This document shows positions 1-9,865 of a stretch of DNA of 64,000 nt, piece after piece (the first letter of the stretch is position 1; each line of letters starts with the position of its first letter). This DNA is from Actinomadura parmotrematis (GTDB lineage: Bacteria; Actinomycetota; Actinomycetes; Streptosporangiales; Streptosporangiaceae). The notes beneath the pieces are model-generated. The model did not search any database and was not told the DNA's origin. It was given only the letters and a program-made list of their open reading frames with translations. Made by a program: the position numbers and the translations under genes. The stretch is from positions 1 to 64,000 of the forward strand of contig NZ_JAIBOA010000019.1 in assembly GCF_019458805.1 (NCBI RefSeq). Reading direction: 5' to 3'.

Positions 1-8
1 GTGCCGAA

Positions 9-832
9 GTGGCGCCCGTCCTGGCCGGTCTGGTCGACGACGCCGGGCTGTTCCCGCCCACCGCCCTCCCCATGGACGCCGCGCTGGCGCGGCACCGCCG
101 GGATCTCGCGGCGGCGCACCCGATGCTGACGCACCGCTTCCTCTGCCCCGCGAGCCGCTGGGACGAGCTGGCCGGCCGGCTGCGTCCGGGCGAGGAGCGG
201 CTCCGCGTCGGGGTGATCCTCGACGGTGTGCTGCCGCCCCTGGAGTCCGACCGGCACGTCGTCGAGCTGGTCGAGGTGCCGCTGGGCATGGGCGGGCGGG
301 CCGCGGTGGCGGCGGTCCTGCAGCGGACGGCGGACGTTCCGGTGCCCGTGTTCGTCGAGCCCGTGCGCGGCCCGGACCAGGTCGCCGCGATCGGGCAGAT
401 CGCCGAATGGCGGGAGCGGGACGCCGCGGCCCCCCGGGGCGCGAAGGTGCGTTGCGGCGGGCTGCGGGCGGGCGCGTTCCCGGCGGGGACGGAGCTGGCG
501 GCGTTCGTGACGGCGTGCGCCGGTCTCGGTGTGCCGTTCAAGGCGACCGCCGGCCTGCACCGGGCGCTGCCCTACGTCGATGCCGCGACGGGTTTCCGGC
601 ATCACGGTTTCCTGAACCTGGTCCTGGCCACGGCGCGCGCCGTGCAGGGCGAGGGTCCGGAGGAGGTCGCCAAGTGCTTCGCGGAGGGCGCGGACGTCCC
701 TGCGGCGCTGGCGGCGCTGCCCGCCGATGTGGCGGAGCGGACGCGCGCGCTCCTGGTGTCCTACGGCTCGTGCAGCACGGACGAGCCGGTCGAGCAGGTC
801 GCCCGGTACGGGCTGGCGAAAGGTGCGCTGTG

Positions 833-833
<1 letters not shown>
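9..833 (+). CDS. conserved hypothetical protein upstream of fumarylacetoacetase
   Basis: The frame is open to the left edge of the window, so the true start may lie outside; GTG at 9 is the first visible start. The product (274 residues) is soluble, with no signal peptide or membrane segment. Conserved-looking blocks are KVRCGG (residues 146-151), KATAGLHRALPY (178-189) and HHGFLNL (198-204), which look like parts of an enzyme active site, but I do not recognise the family. Its TGA overlaps the ATG of the next gene (TGATG), so the two are translationally coupled. From this I infer a role close to fumarylacetoacetate or homogentisate breakdown; that role is inferred from position only. Confidence 0.8.
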
Positions 834-2020
<1,187 letters not shown>

Positions 2021-2036
2021 CCCTCTGGTCACGCGT

Positions 2037-2100
2037 CGTCGAGATGCGGCGTGTTGGGCACTTTCGATCTCCGAAGTGCCCAACACGCCGCATCTCGACG
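2037..2100. terminator. perfect 27-bp inverted repeat, bidirectional terminator
   Basis: Arms 2037-2063 and 2074-2100 are exact reverse complements around a 10-nt loop. The hairpin sits between two converging genes (stops at 2020 and 2117). No T-tract follows either arm, as is common for GC-rich actinomycete terminators. A function as a two-way terminator is inferred from position and stem strength. Confidence 0.75.
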
Positions 2101-2116
2101 GGTGATGACCGCTCGG

Positions 2117-3466
2117 TCAGTGGACGTCGGACAGGACCGACCGGAAGGCGCCGTCGGGGTCGTAGGCGCGGCGGACGGCGAGCAGCCGCTCCAGCACCTG
2201 CGGCGCGTAGGCGGTCCGGATGCGGTCGGGGCCCTCGGTCAGCCCGAGGTGGTTGACGTCCGGGCCGCCCGCCGACAGGCGCCGCAGGCCCGCCCACGCC
2301 CGCTCCATCCAGGCGCGCTCGGCGGCGCCGTCGCCGTCCGCCCAGTTGGCGATCACCTCGACGAGGTGGCCGGCGGCCCGGTGGGAGAAGGGGGTGGCGG
2401 GGGCGTCCGGCGCGGCGATCGCGCCGCCGAGGGGGCGGAACAGCAGCTCGCTGAGCGGCGACCCCGCCTCCTCGATCGCGCTGACGGAGTGCTCGACGGC
2501 CGCGCCGTCCAGCCCGGTCAGCCACTCCGACCGCACGTCCCAGCGCATGCCGTCGGGGGCGGCCTCGTCGGTGGAGGTGTGGAAGGCGCAGAGGTCGGTG
2601 GGCCCGACGGTGTCCAGCAGCGGGCGCCCGATGCGCCGCAGCCGCGCCACGTGCTCGTCCTCGCCCGCGGTGGAGAACACCGGGAGCAGCAGCACCGGGC
2701 GCCCGCGCACCTCGGCGGGGAAGAACGGGTCGGGCGGCGCGCAGGTGAGGACGGCGGCCCAGCTCAGCGACGCGGGCGCATCCGCGGTCGCCTCGATCAC
2801 CTGGGAGATCACCGACGCGGCGCCGGCCAGCGGGTGGACGAGCGTCCCGGCGGCCGGCCGGACGAGCGGGAACAGCCGCATCCGCAGCTCGGTCAGCACG
2901 CCGAGGCCGCCACCGCCGCCGCGCAGCGCCCAGTACAGGTCGGGATGGGAGTCGGGGCCGACGTCGAGGGTCTCGCCCTCGGCGGTCACGACGGTGGCGC
3001 CGAGCAGGTTGTCGCCGGCGAGGCCGTGGGAGCGGCCGAGCCAGCCGAGGCCGGTGCCGAGGGTGAAGCCGGGGACGCCGACCTTGGACACCGAGCCGCC
3101 GGCGGTGGCCAGCCCGTGCGCCTGCAACGCGGGGTCCACCTGCCCCCAGCGCAGCCCGGCGCCGATGCGGGCGACGCGGCGCGCCGGGTCGACGTCGACG
3201 CCGGTGAGGTCGCGCACGTCGATGACGACGCCGCCCTCCACCAGCGCCCGCCCCGCGAAGTTGTGGCCGCCCGACCGCACGGTCAGCGGCAGGCCCCGGT
3301 CGCGGGCGTGGCGGACGGCGAGCGCGACGTCGCGGGCGTCGGCGCAGCGCGCTATGAGCAGGGGGCGGGCCGTGACGGCCTCGTTCCAGACGCGGCGCAG
3401 GCCGTCGTAGCCGCCGTCACCGGGCGCGACGAGCCGTCCGCGGAATCCTTCGATCACATCGGGCAC
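2117..3466 (-). CDS. FAD-linked oxidoreductase (BBE-like, 6-hydroxynicotine oxidase type)
   Basis: A 449-residue flavoprotein with an N-terminal FAD-binding domain (about residues 30-200) and a C-terminal berberine-bridge-type tail ending in YDPDGAFRSVL. The RSGGHNF block places the usual 8-alpha-histidyl FAD link at His68. The position where bicovalent members carry a cysteine reads GSVSKVG, so FAD is probably attached once only. The family oxidises alcohols, amines or sugars with oxygen; the substrate here is unknown. The start is GTG 3466; upstream extension in the same frame runs into the PaaX gene. A copy of the island's shared palindrome lies about 40 bp upstream (3502-3518), marking its own promoter. 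Confidence 0.88.
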   Translation of the reverse strand: MPDVIEGFRGRLVAPGDGGYDGLRRVWNEAVTARPLLIARCADARDVALAVRHARDRGLPLTVRSGGHNFAGRALVEGGVVIDVRDLTGVDVDPARRVARIGAGLRWGQVDPALQAHGLATAGGSVSKVGVPGFTLGTGLGWLGRSHGLAGDNLLGATVVTAEGETLDVGPDSHPDLYWALRGGGGGLGVLTELRMRLFPLVRPAAGTLVHPLAGAASVISQVIEATADAPASLSWAAVLTCAPPDPFFPAEVRGRPVLLLPVFSTAGEDEHVARLRRIGRPLLDTVGPTDLCAFHTSTDEAAPDGMRWDVRSEWLTGLDGAAVEHSVSAIEEAGSPLSELLFRPLGGAIAAPDAPATPFSHRAAGHLVEVIANWADGDGAAERAWMERAWAGLRRLSAGGPDVNHLGLTEGPDRIRTAYAPQVLERLLAVRRAYDPDGAFRSVLSDVH

Positions 3467-3501
3467 CGTAGGCCGGGCGGGTCCGCCCCCCGGACCGCGC
3501 C

Positions 3502-3518
3502 GGTCCGCTGACCGGACC
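3502..3518. promoter_or_regulatory. island operator A (17-bp palindrome)
   Basis: GGTCCGCTGACCGGACC, in the 56-bp gap between the PaaX stop and the FAD oxidase start. It belongs to the shared motif series listed at 4484, 10491, 20521, 27922, 37261 and 37958. Half sites GGTCCG and CGGACC are separated by 5 nt. Confidence 0.65.
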
Positions 3519-3522
3519 CGCG

Positions 3523-4434
3523 TCAGGGAGCGGCGCAGGTCCGGCGGACGTGGTCCAGCGCGAGGGGCTCCAGCCGCTCGCGCAGGCCGAAGAACAGCTC
3601 GGCGGCCCGGTGGCCCGCCCAGTCGGGCGGCAGCAGGTCCCGCGGCAGGCCGGGGTCGAGGTAGGGGAACTTGCGCCAGTGGTAGAGCGCGAGGGTGTAG
3701 TCGACGAAGGCGCGCGCGGCGTCCCCGCCGGGGTCGCGCTCCCAGTGCTCGGCGATCGGCGCGCACCAGTCGACGAACTCGGCGTACAGGCCGGCGAGCT
3801 CGGCCAGGTCCCAGGCGTCGCCGACCAGGGCGGCGAGCTCCTGGAACCCGGCGTACTGCGCCTCGAAGACGAGGACGTAGCGCTCGAAGCCGAGCCGGGC
3901 GACGGTGGTGCGCAGCTCGTCGGTCATGCGGCGCGGCGCCATCCACAGGCCGTTGCTGAGGTTGCCGAAGCCGAGCCAGGAGAGCTGGGAGCGGAGGACG
4001 TGCCGCTTGGCGCGCTCGTTCTCGGGCACCGAGAACGACACGAGCACCCAGCCGTCGCCGAGGTAGGTGGGGCGGCGCGGGCCGTAGATGCGGCGCTCGG
4101 TGTCGGCGAGGGCGTCGAGGGCGTGGTCGGTGAGGCGCAGCCCGCGCGCGCCGCGCCGCCGCTCGGGCTCCAGCAGGCCCTTGCGGCGCATCCGCAGCAG
4201 TGCCGAGCGGGTGGCGGCCTCATCGACGTCCAGCTCGCTCATCAACTGGACGATCTTGGCGATGGCGAACCAGCCGCCGAGCGGCCGCATGTACGCCCCG
4301 CACACGTCCATGATCAGCATGCGCGGGCGGCCGCCGGCGGCGTCGGCCGCGGTGCCGGCCCGCGGCGACGCCGCCATCGACGGCGTGGCGCCCGTCCAGC
4401 CGCCGTCGATGTGCTCGCTCGCGGTCGCGTCCAT
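3523..4434 (-). CDS. PaaX family transcriptional regulator
   Basis: A 303-residue protein with the architecture of PaaX, the repressor of phenylacetate catabolism that responds to an aryl-CoA. The N-terminal winged helix (about residues 35-105) contains the MRRKGLLEPERR wing region. It is followed by the PaaX central domain (YLGDGWVLVSFSVPENERAKR, in two parts around residues 120-140) and the C-terminal PaaX domain with YHWRKFPYLDPGLP near residue 265. The first about 35 residues are low-complexity, so a start at a later ATG is possible. The gene diverges from the RbsBAC-like importer with an operator copy between them, so it may regulate itself and that transporter. The ligand is unknown. 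Confidence 0.9.
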   Translation of the reverse strand: MDATASEHIDGGWTGATPSMAASPRAGTAADAAGGRPRMLIMDVCGAYMRPLGGWFAIAKIVQLMSELDVDEAATRSALLRMRRKGLLEPERRRGARGLRLTDHALDALADTERRIYGPRRPTYLGDGWVLVSFSVPENERAKRHVLRSQLSWLGFGNLSNGLWMAPRRMTDELRTTVARLGFERYVLVFEAQYAGFQELAALVGDAWDLAELAGLYAEFVDWCAPIAEHWERDPGGDAARAFVDYTLALYHWRKFPYLDPGLPRDLLPPDWAGHRAAELFFGLRERLEPLALDHVRRTCAAP

Positions 4435-4483
4435 GGACCCAGTGTGCCGGTCGGCGGGGGCGGGCGGGAAACCGGCGGGGGCC

Positions 4484-4500
4484 GGTCCGTCCAGCGGAAC
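4484..4500. promoter_or_regulatory. island operator B (17-bp palindrome)
   Basis: GGTCCGTCCAGCGGAAC, in the divergent gap between the PaaX gene (start 4434) and the importer gene (start 4598). It matches the island consensus in both half sites, GGTCCG and CGGAAC. Confidence 0.65.
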
Positions 4501-4597
4501 GGCGCCCTCACCTCCGGCGACGCGGCGGCGGTAGAACCGAGCCCACGATCGTCATTCGGGTGACGCTCGTCACAGGAACGATTGTCCGGAGGTGGCT

Positions 4598-5647
4598 ATG
4601 ACCGTGCGAGCACGACGCGCCGTGGCGGGACTGGCGGTGGCCGCGCTGCTCGGCGGCCTCGCCGCCTGCGGCGACGACGACGGGAAGAAGACGGCGGCGG
4701 GCGGCTCCGGCGGCGACGACGGCATCGGCTGCGCCGCCGCCAAGGGCAAGACGGTCGGGTTCAGCGAGCCGCTGCCCGACCCCAACTTCCAGGCCCTGGA
4801 GAAGATCCTCACCAAGTCGCTCGGCAAGTACGGCGCGAAGCTGAGGCCGGTCAACGCCAACCTCAACCCCGGCAAGCAGATCTCCGACATCCAGACCCTG
4901 CTCCAGCAGCGCGTGGACGTTCTCATCGCCAACCCCGTGGACCCGAACGCGACCCAGGGCGCGTTCGCCCAGGCGCGGCAGAAGAAGATCCCCATCATCG
5001 TGCTCGACACCAAGGTCGGCGGCCCCTACTACACGAGCGTCCACGACGACGTGGAGTACGCCGCCGCCGAGGGCGCCCGGCAGCTCAAGACGCTCGCCGC
5101 CGGCGGCAAGGTCGCCGCGATCTACGGGCCGAGCTTCGCCGAGCTGCTCAACTGGGAGAAGGCCGCCTTCGACGCCGCCGCCAAGGAGGCCGGGCTCGAC
5201 GTCGTCGACCGCCAGGTCAACCAGAAGATCACCCCGGACGCGGCCAAGGGCATCGCCGAGGCGTGGCGGCAGAAGTACGGCGCGCAGCTCAAGGGCATCT
5301 GGACGTTCAACGACGTGTCCGCGATCGGCGCCGCGTCCGCGATCGGCGGCGACTTCAAGCCCGCCATCGTGTCCATCAACGGGCAGCCGGACGCGATCCC
5401 GCTGGTGCAGGCCGGGAAGATCAGCATGACCTTCGGCGTGCCCTACGACAAGACCGGCCAGGCGATGGCGTACGCGGCCCTGCGCGCCCTCTGCGGCGCC
5501 AAGGTGCCCGCCGAGATCACCGTGCCCACCGTCAAGATCGACAAGGCGGGCGCGGGCAGCTGGCAGCCGATCGCGCAGCGCGTCGACAACCCGTTCAAGG
5601 TCGCCTTCGAGCAGCGGGCCGGCAAGACCTACGTCAAGCTGGACTGA
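4598..5647 (+). CDS. sugar-type ABC transporter substrate-binding lipoprotein
   Basis: A 349-residue type I periplasmic-binding protein of the RbsB group, tethered outside the membrane. The N-terminus has a basic stretch, a hydrophobic core and a lipobox LAAC with the lipidated Cys at residue 24. Core features are the SEPLPDPNFQALEKIL start of lobe 1, DVLIANPVDPNATQ near residue 110 and SINGQPDAIPLVQAG near 265. ATG 4598 is chosen because GGAGG sits 5 nt upstream; a GTG two codons earlier overlaps that ribosome site. It begins a four-gene unit with the ATPase, permease and acyl-CoA dehydrogenase. The ligand could be a sugar, a polyol or an aromatic glycoside; the catabolic setting argues against assuming ribose. 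Confidence 0.9.
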   Translation: MTVRARRAVAGLAVAALLGGLAACGDDDGKKTAAGGSGGDDGIGCAAAKGKTVGFSEPLPDPNFQALEKILTKSLGKYGAKLRPVNANLNPGKQISDIQTLLQQRVDVLIANPVDPNATQGAFAQARQKKIPIIVLDTKVGGPYYTSVHDDVEYAAAEGARQLKTLAAGGKVAAIYGPSFAELLNWEKAAFDAAAKEAGLDVVDRQVNQKITPDAAKGIAEAWRQKYGAQLKGIWTFNDVSAIGAASAIGGDFKPAIVSINGQPDAIPLVQAGKISMTFGVPYDKTGQAMAYAALRALCGAKVPAEITVPTVKIDKAGAGSWQPIAQRVDNPFKVAFEQRAGKTYVKLD

Positions 5648-5648
5648 G

Positions 5649-7154
5649 ATGACCGACGTCCCTGAGGGGCCGCCGCTGCTCCGCGTGGCGGGCGCGGCCA
5701 AGCGCTTCGGCGCCGTCCACGCCCTGCGCGGCGCCGACCTCGTCGTCCGGGCCGGCGAGGTCGTCTGCCTCGCCGGGGAGAACGGGTCGGGCAAGTCGAC
5801 GCTCGCCCGGATCGTGGCGGGCTCGCTCGCCCCCGACGCCGGGACCGTCGAGCTGGACGGCGCGCCGGCGGCGTTCGGGAGCCCGCGCGCCGCCCTCGCC
5901 GCCGGCGTCTGCCTGGTGTCGCAGGAGCCGACGCTCGTCCCCGGCCTGTCGGTCGCCGAGAACGTCCTGCTGCACCGCTTCCGGGGGCCGCTCCGCCCGG
6001 TCCGCCGGTCCGCGCTGGCCGCCGAGGCGGCCCCGTACCTGGAGCGGGCGGGCCTGCGGATCGACCCGGCGACCCCGGCCGGCGCCCTGCCGCCCGGCGA
6101 GCGCGAGCTCGTCGAGCTGGCCAAGGCGCTCGCGGCGGGCCCGCGGCTGCTCGTGCTGGACGAGGCGACGACCCGCATGCCCGACCCCGAGCGCCTGTTC
6201 GGCGTCGTCGACCGGCTCGCCGCCGGCGGCACCGGCGTCGTCCTCATCACCCACCGGCTCCGCGAGATCCGCCGCGCCTGCGGCCGGGCGACCGTGCTGC
6301 GCGACGGCGCGACCGTCGCCGAGCTCGGCCCGGACGAGCTGACCGACGAGCGGCTGTCGGCCGCCATGGTCGGCCGCGACCTCGGCGAGTACTTCCACAA
6401 GCGCGACGTCGCGGTGGGGGAGGAGGTGCTCGGCGTCCGCGATCTGGTCACCGACCGGTCCCCGCACCCGATCACCTTCGGCGTGCGCGCCGGGGAGATC
6501 GTCGGGCTGGCGGGGCTGGTCGGCGCGGGCCGCAGCGAGCTGCTGGAGACGCTGGCGGGCGCGCGGCGCGCCCGGGGAGGCGGCGTCCTGCTGGACGGCG
6601 CCCCGCTGGCGGCGGCGTCCCCGCGCGCGGCCCGCCGCGCCGGGATCGCGCTGGTGCCCGAGGACCGGTTCGCGCAGGCGCTCGCCGCCGCGCACTCCAT
6701 CCGCGACAACCTCGCCGTGCCGTGGCTGCGGGCGCTGCGCCGCACCGACCGCGCCGCCGACCGCGAGCGCGCGCACCGCGCCGTCGCCGACTACCGGGTC
6801 CGCAGCGCGTCGGTGGACGCCCCGGTCGCGACGCTGTCGGGCGGCAACGCCCAGAAGCTCGTGCTCGCCAAGGCGCTCGGGCACCGCCCGCGGGTGCTGC
6901 TCCTCGACGAGCCGACGCGCGGCGTCGACATCGGCGCCCGCTCCGACATCTACGAACTGGTCACCGGCCTCGCCGCCGAGGGGACCGCGATCGTGCTGGC
7001 CTCCTCGGACCTGCTGGAGCTGCTCGGTCTCGCCGACCGCGTCATCGTGCTCGCCGAGGGGCGCCCGGTGGGGGAGCTGGACCGGGACGAGGCCACCGAA
7101 GAGAGGATCGCCCTGCTCGCGCTGGGCGGAGGGGAACGTGATGACGCTGTCTGA
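5649..7154 (+). CDS. sugar-type ABC transporter ATP-binding protein (two fused NBDs)
   Basis: A 501-residue RbsA/MglA-like tandem ATPase that energises import with the flanking binding protein and permease. The first domain has Walker A GENGSGKST (residues 43-51), a degenerate signature LPPGERELVEL and Walker B LLVLDEAT. The second has the altered P-loop GLVGAGRSELL that is normal for this family, a clear signature LSGGNAQK and Walker B VLLLDEPTRGVD. It starts 1 nt after the preceding stop and overlaps the permease gene by 14 bp, so all three are one operon. Confidence 0.92.
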   Translation: MTDVPEGPPLLRVAGAAKRFGAVHALRGADLVVRAGEVVCLAGENGSGKSTLARIVAGSLAPDAGTVELDGAPAAFGSPRAALAAGVCLVSQEPTLVPGLSVAENVLLHRFRGPLRPVRRSALAAEAAPYLERAGLRIDPATPAGALPPGERELVELAKALAAGPRLLVLDEATTRMPDPERLFGVVDRLAAGGTGVVLITHRLREIRRACGRATVLRDGATVAELGPDELTDERLSAAMVGRDLGEYFHKRDVAVGEEVLGVRDLVTDRSPHPITFGVRAGEIVGLAGLVGAGRSELLETLAGARRARGGGVLLDGAPLAAASPRAARRAGIALVPEDRFAQALAAAHSIRDNLAVPWLRALRRTDRAADRERAHRAVADYRVRSASVDAPVATLSGGNAQKLVLAKALGHRPRVLLLDEPTRGVDIGARSDIYELVTGLAAEGTAIVLASSDLLELLGLADRVIVLAEGRPVGELDRDEATEERIALLALGGGERDDAV

Positions 7155-8154
7155 AGCGGCCGACGACCGGACCCGCGACGCGGCGCCCGCGCGCGGCGCG
7201 GCGCGGGCGCGGGGCGCCGCGCAGGCCACCTCGCAGTACCTCGGGGTGCTCGCCGTCCTCGGGCTGCTGGTGGTGCTGCTCGCGGTGACGCAGCCGGAGT
7301 TCCTGACGGTCGACAACTTCCTGAACATCGCCGAGCTCAACGTCGTGCTGCTGCTGCTCGCCGTCGGCCTCACCTTCGTCCTGCTGACCGGCGGCATCGA
7401 CCTGTCGGTCGGCAGCATGATGGGGTTCTCGGCGATCGTCTGCTGGAAGCTGCTCGGGACGATGCCCGCGCCCCTGGCGATGCTGCTGGCCGTGCTGGTC
7501 GCCCTGGCGGCCGCGTTCGCCACCAACGGCCTGCTGATCGGCCGGGCGGGGCTGTCGTTCCTCGTCGTGACGATCGGCACCGGCTCGCTGCTGCACGGCC
7601 TCGCGCAGATCTGGTCCGGCGGGCAGTCGCAGACCGTCTACCAGCACTCCTTCCTGGTCAGCGTCGGGACCAAGCACGTGGCGGGCGTCCCGGTGACCGT
7701 CCTGATCGCCGCCGGGGTGTTCGCCGTCGCGCTGGTGGTGCTGCGCTACAGCGGGTTCGGGCGGATGGTGTACGCGGTCGGCGGCAATCCCGAGGCGGCC
7801 CGCCTCGCCGGGATCAACGTCACCGCCGTGCGGGTGGCCGTCTACACGCTGTGCGGCACGCTCGCCGGGCTCGCCGGCGTCATCAGCGCGGCGCGGATCA
7901 CCTCCGCCTCGCCCGACGCCGGCATCGGGCTGGAGCTGACGGCCGGCGCGGCCGTCCTGCTCGGCGGCACGTCCTTCATGGGCGGCCGGGGCTCGCTGCT
8001 CGGCACGCTGCTCGGCGTGCTGTTCCTCGGCGTCCTGCAGAACGGCGTGACTCTCGCCGGGGTGAGCCCGTTCTGGAGCAACGTCGTCTCCGGCGCGGTG
8101 CTGATCGTGGCGATCGGCATCGACCGCCTGCGCACCGGAAAGGCCATGCCGTGA
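7141..8154 (+). CDS. sugar-type ABC transporter permease
   Basis: A 337-residue RbsC-like inner-membrane permease with about eight to ten hydrophobic segments. It has the family pattern LLTGGIDLSVGS near residue 85 and AGAAVLLGGTSFMGG near 265. A GTG one codon earlier (7138) is an alternative start; GGAGGGGAAC lies just upstream of both. It overlaps the ATPase gene, and its TGA overlaps the GTG of the acyl-CoA dehydrogenase gene. The short Ala/Arg-rich N-terminus (about 30 residues) is cytoplasmic. Confidence 0.92.
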   Translation: MTLSEAADDRTRDAAPARGAARARGAAQATSQYLGVLAVLGLLVVLLAVTQPEFLTVDNFLNIAELNVVLLLLAVGLTFVLLTGGIDLSVGSMMGFSAIVCWKLLGTMPAPLAMLLAVLVALAAAFATNGLLIGRAGLSFLVVTIGTGSLLHGLAQIWSGGQSQTVYQHSFLVSVGTKHVAGVPVTVLIAAGVFAVALVVLRYSGFGRMVYAVGGNPEAARLAGINVTAVRVAVYTLCGTLAGLAGVISAARITSASPDAGIGLELTAGAAVLLGGTSFMGGRGSLLGTLLGVLFLGVLQNGVTLAGVSPFWSNVVSGAVLIVAIGIDRLRTGKAMP

Positions 8155-9329
8155 CTCCCGAACAGCACGCCCTGCGCGAGGCCGTCGCCGACTTCGCGCG
8201 CCGCCGCATCGTCCCGGCACTGCCCGAAGGCGACGCCGAACTCCCGCTGAAAACGCACCGCGAGCTGTATGCGGGCGCGGCCGAACTCGGACTGACCGGC
8301 CTGCTCATCCCCGAGGAGTACGGGGGCGGCGGCGGGACGCAGCTCGACAACGCCCTGGTCGCCGAGGAGCTCGGCGCCGCCGACGCGGGCATCGCCGCCG
8401 GGCTGAACCTCACCATGACCGTCCCCGGCCTCCTGCTCGCCGCCGGCACGCCCGAGCAGCGCGCGCGCTGGCTCCCGGACGTCGCGGCGGGCCGGACCGT
8501 CCTCGCTGGCGCGATGAACGAACCCGACGTCGCGGGCTCGGAACTGTTCAATCCCGCCCCGTCCGCAGACTCCGGCTACCGGACGCGCGCGCTTCGCGAC
8601 GGCGACGGTTACGTCCTGCACGGCGCGAAAGCGCAATGGGTCACCAACGCCGGTGCGGCCGACGCCTACGTGGTGTTCGCCCGCACCGCCGAAGGCGTGC
8701 CCGGCGTCGACTCCACCAGCGCGTTCTGGGTGCCGGCGGACGCCCCCGGCCTGTCGTTCGGGCCGCGCAGCCGCCTGCTCGGGCTGCGCACCGGCTTCCA
8801 CGCCGAGGTCGTGCTCGACGGCGTCCGCGTGCCCGAGGACGCCCGCATCGGTCCCGAGGGGCAGGCGCTGCGGCTGCTCATGACGAGCACGCCCGGCATG
8901 GCCGTCGGGCTCGCCGCGGTGTTCGTCGGCGTCGCCCGCGCCGCCGCCGACCTGGCCCGCGCGCACACCGCCGAGCGGCGGAGCTGGGGCCGCCCGCTGC
9001 GCGAGCACCAGGCCGTCGCGCTGGAGCTGGCGGAGCTGGCGGTGACGGTCCGCGCCGCGCGGCTGCTCGTCCACGAGGCCGCCAGGGCGCTCGACGAGGG
9101 CGCGGACCCGGCGGAGCTCGCCGTCCTCGTCCCTGCCGCCAAGACCCGCGCGGTGGACGCCGCGATCGACTGCGCGCAGCGCGCCGTCCGCCTGCACGGC
9201 GCCACCGGCGTCACCACGGGCGCGGGCCCGGAGAAGCTGCTGCGCGACGCCTGGACCGGCTACGCCTGCGACTTCACCCGCGACATGCTCCACCTCGGCA
9301 TCGCCGCCGCCCTCGCGGCGGGCGGCTAG
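8151..9329 (+). CDS. acyl-CoA dehydrogenase family protein
   Basis: A 392-residue flavoprotein of the acyl-CoA dehydrogenase fold. It has the N-terminal helical domain with EEYGGGGG near residue 60, a central beta domain (GAMNEPDVAGSELF; HGAKAQWVTNAGAADAYVV) and a C-terminal helical domain with HGATGV followed by RDAW. In standard enzymes the last block contains a catalytic Glu in an EGT-like motif; here the stretch reads CDFTRDMLHLGI, so the base is not in the usual place. It may therefore be an oxygenase-like or unusual dehydrogenase member. Co-transcription with the importer (4-bp overlap) suggests it acts on the imported compound. Confidence 0.85.
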   Translation: MTPEQHALREAVADFARRRIVPALPEGDAELPLKTHRELYAGAAELGLTGLLIPEEYGGGGGTQLDNALVAEELGAADAGIAAGLNLTMTVPGLLLAAGTPEQRARWLPDVAAGRTVLAGAMNEPDVAGSELFNPAPSADSGYRTRALRDGDGYVLHGAKAQWVTNAGAADAYVVFARTAEGVPGVDSTSAFWVPADAPGLSFGPRSRLLGLRTGFHAEVVLDGVRVPEDARIGPEGQALRLLMTSTPGMAVGLAAVFVGVARAAADLARAHTAERRSWGRPLREHQAVALELAELAVTVRAARLLVHEAARALDEGADPAELAVLVPAAKTRAVDAAIDCAQRAVRLHGATGVTTGAGPEKLLRDAWTGYACDFTRDMLHLGIAAALAAGG

Positions 9330-9808
9330 GCGGGGCGCTCGGTGAGGCGGACGGCCGACAGGCCCGAGGTGCGCGCGGCGTCCGCCAGCTCCTCCGGCGT
9401 CGGCTCGCGGTCGACGTTCAGCTTGACGCCGAGCCGGCCCGCCCCCTTGACGCCGACCTCGGCGAAGCGCCGCCGGTAGAGGTCGGCGACCTCGGCCGGG
9501 TCCTCGATCAGCTCCGCGCGCATCGGGACGGCGCGGCCGTCCAGGACCGCCTCGACGTCGGCGCCGCCGCGCAGGTTGGCGCGCCACGGGCTGCTGGTGA
9601 ACACGTACAGCCCCTCGGGGAGGGGCTGGCGGGCCACCGGCAGCTCGAAGGCGCGCCCCGAGCGGCGGCCGGTGAAGCGCAGCAGCATCAGGCCCTGCGC
9701 GGGCTTGCCGCGGCCGCGCCGCAGCGACCGCCGCATCAGCGGGTTGACGATCTTCATGACGGCGTTCGGCGGGTGCCGCCGCACGACCGCCGGGGTGCCT
9801 TCGGCCAT
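9326..9808 (-). CDS. F420-type nitroreductase/deazaflavin-dependent oxidoreductase (Ddn family)
   Basis: A 160-residue split-barrel protein resembling the deazaflavin-dependent nitroreductase group. The signature region is MLLRFTGRRSGRAFELPV (around residues 41-58), followed by SSPWRANLRGG. These proteins use F420H2 to reduce quinones, nitro groups or unsaturated rings. The start ATG 9808 has GGAAGG upstream. The C-terminal 20 residues are less typical. It converges on the acyl-CoA dehydrogenase gene with a 4-bp tail overlap and lies downstream of the flavin reductase gene in the same direction, so both may share the promoter near 10500. Confidence 0.82.
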   Translation of the reverse strand: MAEGTPAVVRRHPPNAVMKIVNPLMRRSLRRGRGKPAQGLMLLRFTGRRSGRAFELPVARQPLPEGLYVFTSSPWRANLRGGADVEAVLDGRAVPMRAELIEDPAEVADLYRRRFAEVGVKGAGRLGVKLNVDREPTPEELADAARTSGLSAVRLTERPA

Positions 9809-9865
9809 GGTGTCCTTCCTGGTGAGCGGGCTTTCGGTGCTATTGTGCCGCCCCCGCGCGAGCGG

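Noticed and set aside
2037..2100. Inverted repeat considered as transposon ends or an IS remnant
   Set aside because: The arms are separated by only 10 nt and no transposase fragment or target duplication is nearby; a terminator is simpler.
2117..3946. FAD oxidase extended to a fusion with the PaaX region
   Set aside because: The extra N-terminal part is in the wrong frame of the PaaX gene and is Arg-rich nonsense; the operator and GTG 3466 fit a separate start.
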